Below, piece by piece: positions 44,462-48,231 of a stretch of DNA of 48,231 bases. Below the pieces are notes generated by a model that searched no databases, was not told the DNA's origin, and saw only the letters and a list, made by a program, of their open reading frames with translations. The translations under genes were made by a program, and so were the position numbers. Source of the DNA: JBGSKY01 sp041740995 (lineage in GTDB: Bacteria > Planctomycetota > Planctomycetia > Pirellulales > Pirellulaceae); the NCBI GenBank assembly GCA_041740995.1, contig JBGSKY010000175.1, positions 1 to 48,231 on the forward strand. The letters are read 5' to 3'. Position 1 is the first letter of the stretch, and every line of letters starts with the position of its first letter.

Positions 44462-47400
44462 ATGAGTTTGCGTCGTCGCGTTTCTGGTTTTGCAAGTCGC
44501 TTACGTCTACGCAAGGCATCTAGAATTGCACCCAAGCGTGAGCGGTTTCGACGCTTGATCGTTGAACAGCTCGAAGGGCGACGCGTGCTGACCAGCGGCG
44601 TGCCGTTTGAATCGTTTGATGGTGTAACCGCACCGTCGATTCCGTTCAATTGGTCCCTGTTCGGCAGCCCGTGGTCGACCGTCTCTGGCGGCAGCCATAC
44701 CGCTAACAATCGTGCGTTCATTGCCAATCCAGCTACGGCGATCGCGGGAACATTCTTCTCGCCAAACATCGTTCCGACCGCTGCGACTTCGATTGTCAAC
44801 TTCGCGAATTTCTATAACACCGAAGCGAACTTCGACGGCGGCGTATTGGAGATATCCATTGACAATGGAGCTACGTTCCAAGACATCCTCGCGGCTGGTG
44901 GATCGTTTGTCGCTGGCGGTTACAACTCAACGATCAATTCGGGAGCTTCCGGAACCCCGCTCGCTGGTCGTCAAGCCTGGTCAGGCAACTCGGGCGGATA
45001 CATCGCGACGTCGGTTCGTTTACCGGCAAGCGCAATCGGGCAAAATGTAACACTGGCTTGGCGATTCGCTTCCGACGCGACTGTCCCCGGCGTCGGCTGG
45101 AGCATCGACAGCATTGCGTTCGCCGGTCCGATCGCGCCCATTGACTTGACGAACTTGGCCCCATCACAAGGCTCGGTCCTCTTCGACGAGGGGAACAATG
45201 ACGAAAGCGGCAAGTCGGTCGCAATCATCGGCGATGTCAATGGTGACGGCTACGACGATATGCTTGTCGGAGCTCCGATGGGAAATGGTTTCCTCGGCAA
45301 CTTACCTAGCGCAGGCCAAGCCCATCTCGTTTTTGGTGGTGGGTCGCTAAACGCGCAGATCGATCTTGCCTTCGAGGGTTCAACGTTTTATCACGATGTA
45401 AGCGGAGATCAATTTGGTCGATCGGTCGGTAGTGCCGGTGACTTCAACGGCGACGGTTTCGGCGATTTCTTTGTTGGCGCCGATCAAGCCAATTTCGCTG
45501 CCGGTGCGACGCACGTCTTCTTTGGGAATGCCACCGGTTCAAACTTCACACGCATCAAGTTCACCGGAATCGCTCCGGCAGATCAAAGTGGGTTCTCCGT
45601 GAGCAGTGCCGGCGACGTTAATGGCGATGGCTTCGATGACCTCATCATCGGCGCCTACAAAGCCGGCCAAAGCTATCTCATTTTCGGCAAGGACAATTGG
45701 GTTGCTAGCCAAACCATCAATCTCGGTTTGCTAAACCAAGACGGAGAGCCCGCCGGAGTGACTTTCATCGGCAGCGGCGCTGACTACGCCGGCGAATCGG
45801 TCAGCGGAATTGGCGACATTAACGGCGACGGATTAGACGACTTGGCAATCGGAGCCAGCCGCGGCGACGGCACGACGACATCCGTTCTCAGCAACAGTGG
45901 TGAAACCTATGTCCTCTTTGGCAAACGCGACTGGACGGGGAGCACGAACGTCAATCTAACGACGTTGGGCAACACCGACGGGCTGACGATCTTCGGAGCC
46001 GAAGGTTCAGACTTCAGTGGTGTCGGCGTCAGTCGCGTTGGCGACGTCAACGGCGACGGCTTCGACGATATCGCGATCGGAGCTTTCCGCGGCGATGGTG
46101 CAGGAAATTCTAAGTACTCGGCCGGCGATAGCTACATCGTCTTCGGCTCTGCCAGTTTGTTTGGCAGCACGAGTATTGATCTTGCTACTCTCGGCCAACC
46201 CAACGAACCGGCTGGGATCACGATCTTCGGCGCGGATGCGTCGGACTTCAGCGGCACTGCAATCAGCGGTGGTGGCGACCTGAACGGTGACGGTTTTGAT
46301 GATCTTGTTATCGGCGTCCGATTCGGCGATGCCTTGCTCAATCTCAAGAGCGCAGCCGGTGACACCTACGTCGTCTTCGGCGGTCCATCGCTGCCGACGA
46401 CCATCGATCTAGCCACGCTCGGCGTCAATGCCCTGGCGATCTTCGGAGCCAACGGAGACGACCAAAGTGGCACCTCCGTCAGTCTCGGCGGCGACGTCAA
46501 CGGCGACGGTTTTGATGATCTGCTCATCGGAGCCAACTTCGCCGACTCTCTAAACAACAGCCGTAGCGACGCCGGCGAAAGCTACCTCCTCTTCGGCGGC
46601 AACGGGTTTACCAATTCGATTCTGCCGGGCTTTCTCGGGACAAACACCGCCAATACTATCTTTGGATCGTACGACGCCGACATCATTAACGGAGCTGACG
46701 GAGACGATTTTATCGATGGCAACTTTGGAGCCGACGTCTTGCTGGGTGGTCGCGGCAACGACACTTTGCAAGTTGGAGACTTTGCATTTAGTCGCGTCAA
46801 CGGCGGCACTGGGGTCGATACGCTCGACTTGAAACCCTTTGGTTCGGGTCGATCGTTCGACCTGACAGCCATCCCGGACAACCGGATCATTGATATCGAG
46901 ACGATCGACATCAGCAACGATATAGGCAACACACTAACGCTCAACCAACGCGAAGTGCTTAACATCTCCAGCACGACCAACACGCTCACGGTCATCGCCA
47001 CACCCAGCAATCGCGTCTTCTTCGAATCGGGTTGGACCAAGCAAGCGGACAACGGCGGTTTCCAAGTCTTCACCAAAGGCGCCGCCACCCTCCGCGTGAC
47101 CGTCGGTGTCGCGGTTAATCTCACGAGCATTGAACTCGGCAACCTCGGCTCCGCTGGTATAACCATCAATGGTGCGGCTGTCGAAGACTATAGCGGCGTC
47201 AGCGTGAGTAACGCTGGGGACGTCAACGGCGACGGCTACGACGACTTCATCATCGGAGCAAATGGTGCAGACCCGGTCAGCGCTGGCCCTGGAAACAACG
47301 CGGCCGGTAAGAGCTACGTCGTCTTCGGCGGTCCCTCACTTCCGGCGTCGATTACTTTGTCCGACAACCTCGGAGCAACCAATCCAGGTGTCGGCGGTTT

Positions 47401-48231
47401 CACCATCTTGGGCCAATCGGCTTATGACAATAGCGGCATCAGCGTGAGCGGTGCCGGGGACGTCAACGGCGACGGATTCGACGATCTCATCGTCGGGGCG
47501 AGTTCTGCAGACGCAGGCTCACCGGCGCGTGACTATGCCGGCAAAAGCTATGTGATCTTTGGCGGTTCGTCGCTTCCGGCGACGATTACCTTGTCGGATA
47601 ACCTTGCATCGACCAACCCGGGTGTCAGCGGTTTCACCATCATGGGCCAAACGGCTAGTGACCGTAGCGGCCGCAGCGTGAGCAGTGCCGGAGACGTCAA
47701 CGGCGACGGTTTCGACGATCTCATCGTTGGGGCGACGGGCGCAGCCCCAGGCTCACCGGCACGCAGCGGTGCCGGTAAGAGCTACGTGATCTTCGGCGGT
47801 TCGTCGCTTCCAGCGACAATTACACTGTCGGATAACCTTGCCTCCAACAATCCGAGCGTAAGCGGTATCACTATCTTGGGACAGGAGGCTGATGACAATA
47901 GCGGCATCAGCGTGAGCGGTGCCGGGGACGTCAACGGCGACGGTTTCGATGATCTCATCGTCGGGGCGAACTACGCTGCCCCAGGCTCACCGGCGCGCGT
48001 CAAGGCCGGTAAGAGCTATGTAATCTTCGGCGGTTCGTCACTTCCGGCGACGATTACCCTGTCGGATACGCTAAACACGACCAATCCGGGCGTCAGCGGC
48101 ATCACCATCTTGGCACAGGCGTTTCTTGACTATAGCGCCCGCAGCGTGAGCGGCGCTGGCGATGTCAACGGCGACGGCTTCGACGATCTGATCGTCGGGT
48201 CGCACTACGCCGACGGCTCACCGGCACGCAA
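44462..48231 (+). CDS. Giant FG-GAP/RTX-like surface protein, 3' end cut by window
   Basis: The frame stays open from ATG 44462 to the window end (1,256 complete codons), so the gene is partial. The start has the planctomycete LEPR-XLL-like N-terminal motif (RRLIVEQLEGRRVL), probably an export/sorting signal. A beta-rich domain (about residues 50-240) follows. Seven FG-GAP/integrin-type repeats come next, each with GD(V/I/F/L)NGDGxxD and I/VGA (glycine codons at 45230, 45437, 45611, 45812, 46040, 46274, 46490). RTX-like calcium-binding text (GADGDDFIDG, GGRGNDTLQ) lies near 46660-46770. Five more FG-GAP units start at 47216, 47456, 47690, 47924 and 48158. It is likely secreted and calcium-binding, with adhesion a family-based inference. 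No clear ribosome site is seen. Confidence 0.88.
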   Translation, partial: MSLRRRVSGFASRLRLRKASRIAPKRERFRRLIVEQLEGRRVLTSGVPFESFDGVTAPSIPFNWSLFGSPWSTVSGGSHTANNRAFIANPATAIAGTFFSPNIVPTAATSIVNFANFYNTEANFDGGVLEISIDNGATFQDILAAGGSFVAGGYNSTINSGASGTPLAGRQAWSGNSGGYIATSVRLPASAIGQNVTLAWRFASDATVPGVGWSIDSIAFAGPIAPIDLTNLAPSQGSVLFDEGNNDESGKSVAIIGDVNGDGYDDMLVGAPMGNGFLGNLPSAGQAHLVFGGGSLNAQIDLAFEGSTFYHDVSGDQFGRSVGSAGDFNGDGFGDFFVGADQANFAAGATHVFFGNATGSNFTRIKFTGIAPADQSGFSVSSAGDVNGDGFDDLIIGAYKAGQSYLIFGKDNWVASQTINLGLLNQDGEPAGVTFIGSGADYAGESVSGIGDINGDGLDDLAIGASRGDGTTTSVLSNSGETYVLFGKRDWTGSTNVNLTTLGNTDGLTIFGAEGSDFSGVGVSRVGDVNGDGFDDIAIGAFRGDGAGNSKYSAGDSYIVFGSASLFGSTSIDLATLGQPNEPAGITIFGADASDFSGTAISGGGDLNGDGFDDLVIGVRFGDALLNLKSAAGDTYVVFGGPSLPTTIDLATLGVNALAIFGANGDDQSGTSVSLGGDVNGDGFDDLLIGANFADSLNNSRSDAGESYLLFGGNGFTNSILPGFLGTNTANTIFGSYDADIINGADGDDFIDGNFGADVLLGGRGNDTLQVGDFAFSRVNGGTGVDTLDLKPFGSGRSFDLTAIPDNRIIDIETIDISNDIGNTLTLNQREVLNISSTTNTLTVIATPSNRVFFESGWTKQADNGGFQVFTKGAATLRVTVGVAVNLTSIELGNLGSAGITINGAAVEDYSGVSVSNAGDVNGDGYDDFIIGANGADPVSAGPGNNAAGKSYVVFGGPSLPASITLSDNLGATNPGVGGFTILGQSAYDNSGISVSGAGDVNGDGFDDLIVGASSADAGSPARDYAGKSYVIFGGSSLPATITLSDNLASTNPGVSGFTIMGQTASDRSGRSVSSAGDVNGDGFDDLIVGATGAAPGSPARSGAGKSYVIFGGSSLPATITLSDNLASNNPSVSGITILGQEADDNSGISVSGAGDVNGDGFDDLIVGANYAAPGSPARVKAGKSYVIFGGSSLPATITLSDTLNTTNPGVSGITILAQAFLDYSARSVSGAGDVNGDGFDDLIVGSHYADGSPAR
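47216..48231 (+). repeat. 234-bp tandem repeats encoding FG-GAP units
   Basis: The GDVNGDGxxDD segments recur at 47216, 47456, 47690, 47924 and 48158, spaced 240, 234, 234 and 234 bp. Long stretches are nearly identical at DNA level, for example the GGTTCGTCGCTTCCGGCGAC region and GTGAGCGGTGCCGGGGACGT. The array continues past the window end. High identity compared with the more diverged upstream repeats suggests recent duplication or gene conversion. Confidence 0.85.

Noticed and set aside
45971..47169. Minus-strand frames in the FG-GAP gene (for example 46582-47169)
   Set aside because: They are antisense shadows produced by GC-rich repeat codons.

Overview
The window reads as chromosomal DNA of a planctomycete, most likely of the Rhodopirellula/Pirellulaceae type. 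The evidence is the set of lineage-typical families: a DUF1549/DUF1553 protein with a CxxCH motif paired with a Tat-exported DUF1501 protein, a DUF1559 pseudopilin-like protein, a sulfatase, a YTV-type cysteine-rich wall protein, PQQ-like propellers, and a giant FG-GAP protein with a planctomycete LEPR-XLL-like N-terminus. No rRNA, tRNA, CRISPR array or intact mobile element was seen.

Region 1 (1-10.2 kb) is a surface polysaccharide locus. A plus-strand operon rfbF-rfbH-rfbS-rfbE plus a GT2 glycosyltransferase encodes CDP-tyvelose synthesis, but rfbG (CDP-glucose 4,6-dehydratase) is absent from its usual place. On the minus strand follow a diacylglycerol-kinase-family lipid kinase, a priming sugar-phosphate transferase with a degenerate GGDEF-like N-terminus, and a Wzz/GumC-type chain-length protein.

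Region 2 (10.7-18.3 kb, plus strand) has a small helical protein, an exported sulfatase and an exported TPR protein of about 1,813 residues ending in a CHAT (caspase-like) protease domain. Region 3 (18.3-20.8 kb, minus strand) is a housekeeping cluster: rluD coupled by an ATGA overlap to a membrane-anchored TPR-like protein, and a small basic protein. A nested RNA hairpin lies between the last two.

Region 4 (21.1-29.3 kb) holds an exported protein of unknown function, a 482-residue conserved protein, a lipoprotein, a DUF1559 protein, an exported phytase-like esterase and, convergent with it, a Tat-type PhoD phosphodiesterase. Region 5 (29.4-36.6 kb, minus strand) has a DHQ-synthase-like sugar phosphate cyclase with a xylose-isomerase-like TIM barrel (an Ebo-like pair), then the DUF1501 and DUF1549/DUF1553 operon. 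Region 6 (37.0-48.2 kb) has a PQQ-like propeller, a small membrane protein, the YTV wall protein, a TPR protein, a TIGR03032 protein and the 5' part (3.77 kb) of the FG-GAP/RTX-like adhesin, which runs off the window.

Two inverted copies of a roughly 60-bp palindrome (near 123 and 36926) share an identical loop and differ by a paired arm change. This points to a selected hairpin, probably a REP-type dispersed repeat. The strongest leads are this repeat family, the tyvelose operon without rfbG, the GGDEF-like sugar transferase fusion, the exported TPR-CHAT protein, the Ebo-like pair and the recently expanded 234-bp repeats of the FG-GAP protein. No single locus is clearly a wholly new system.
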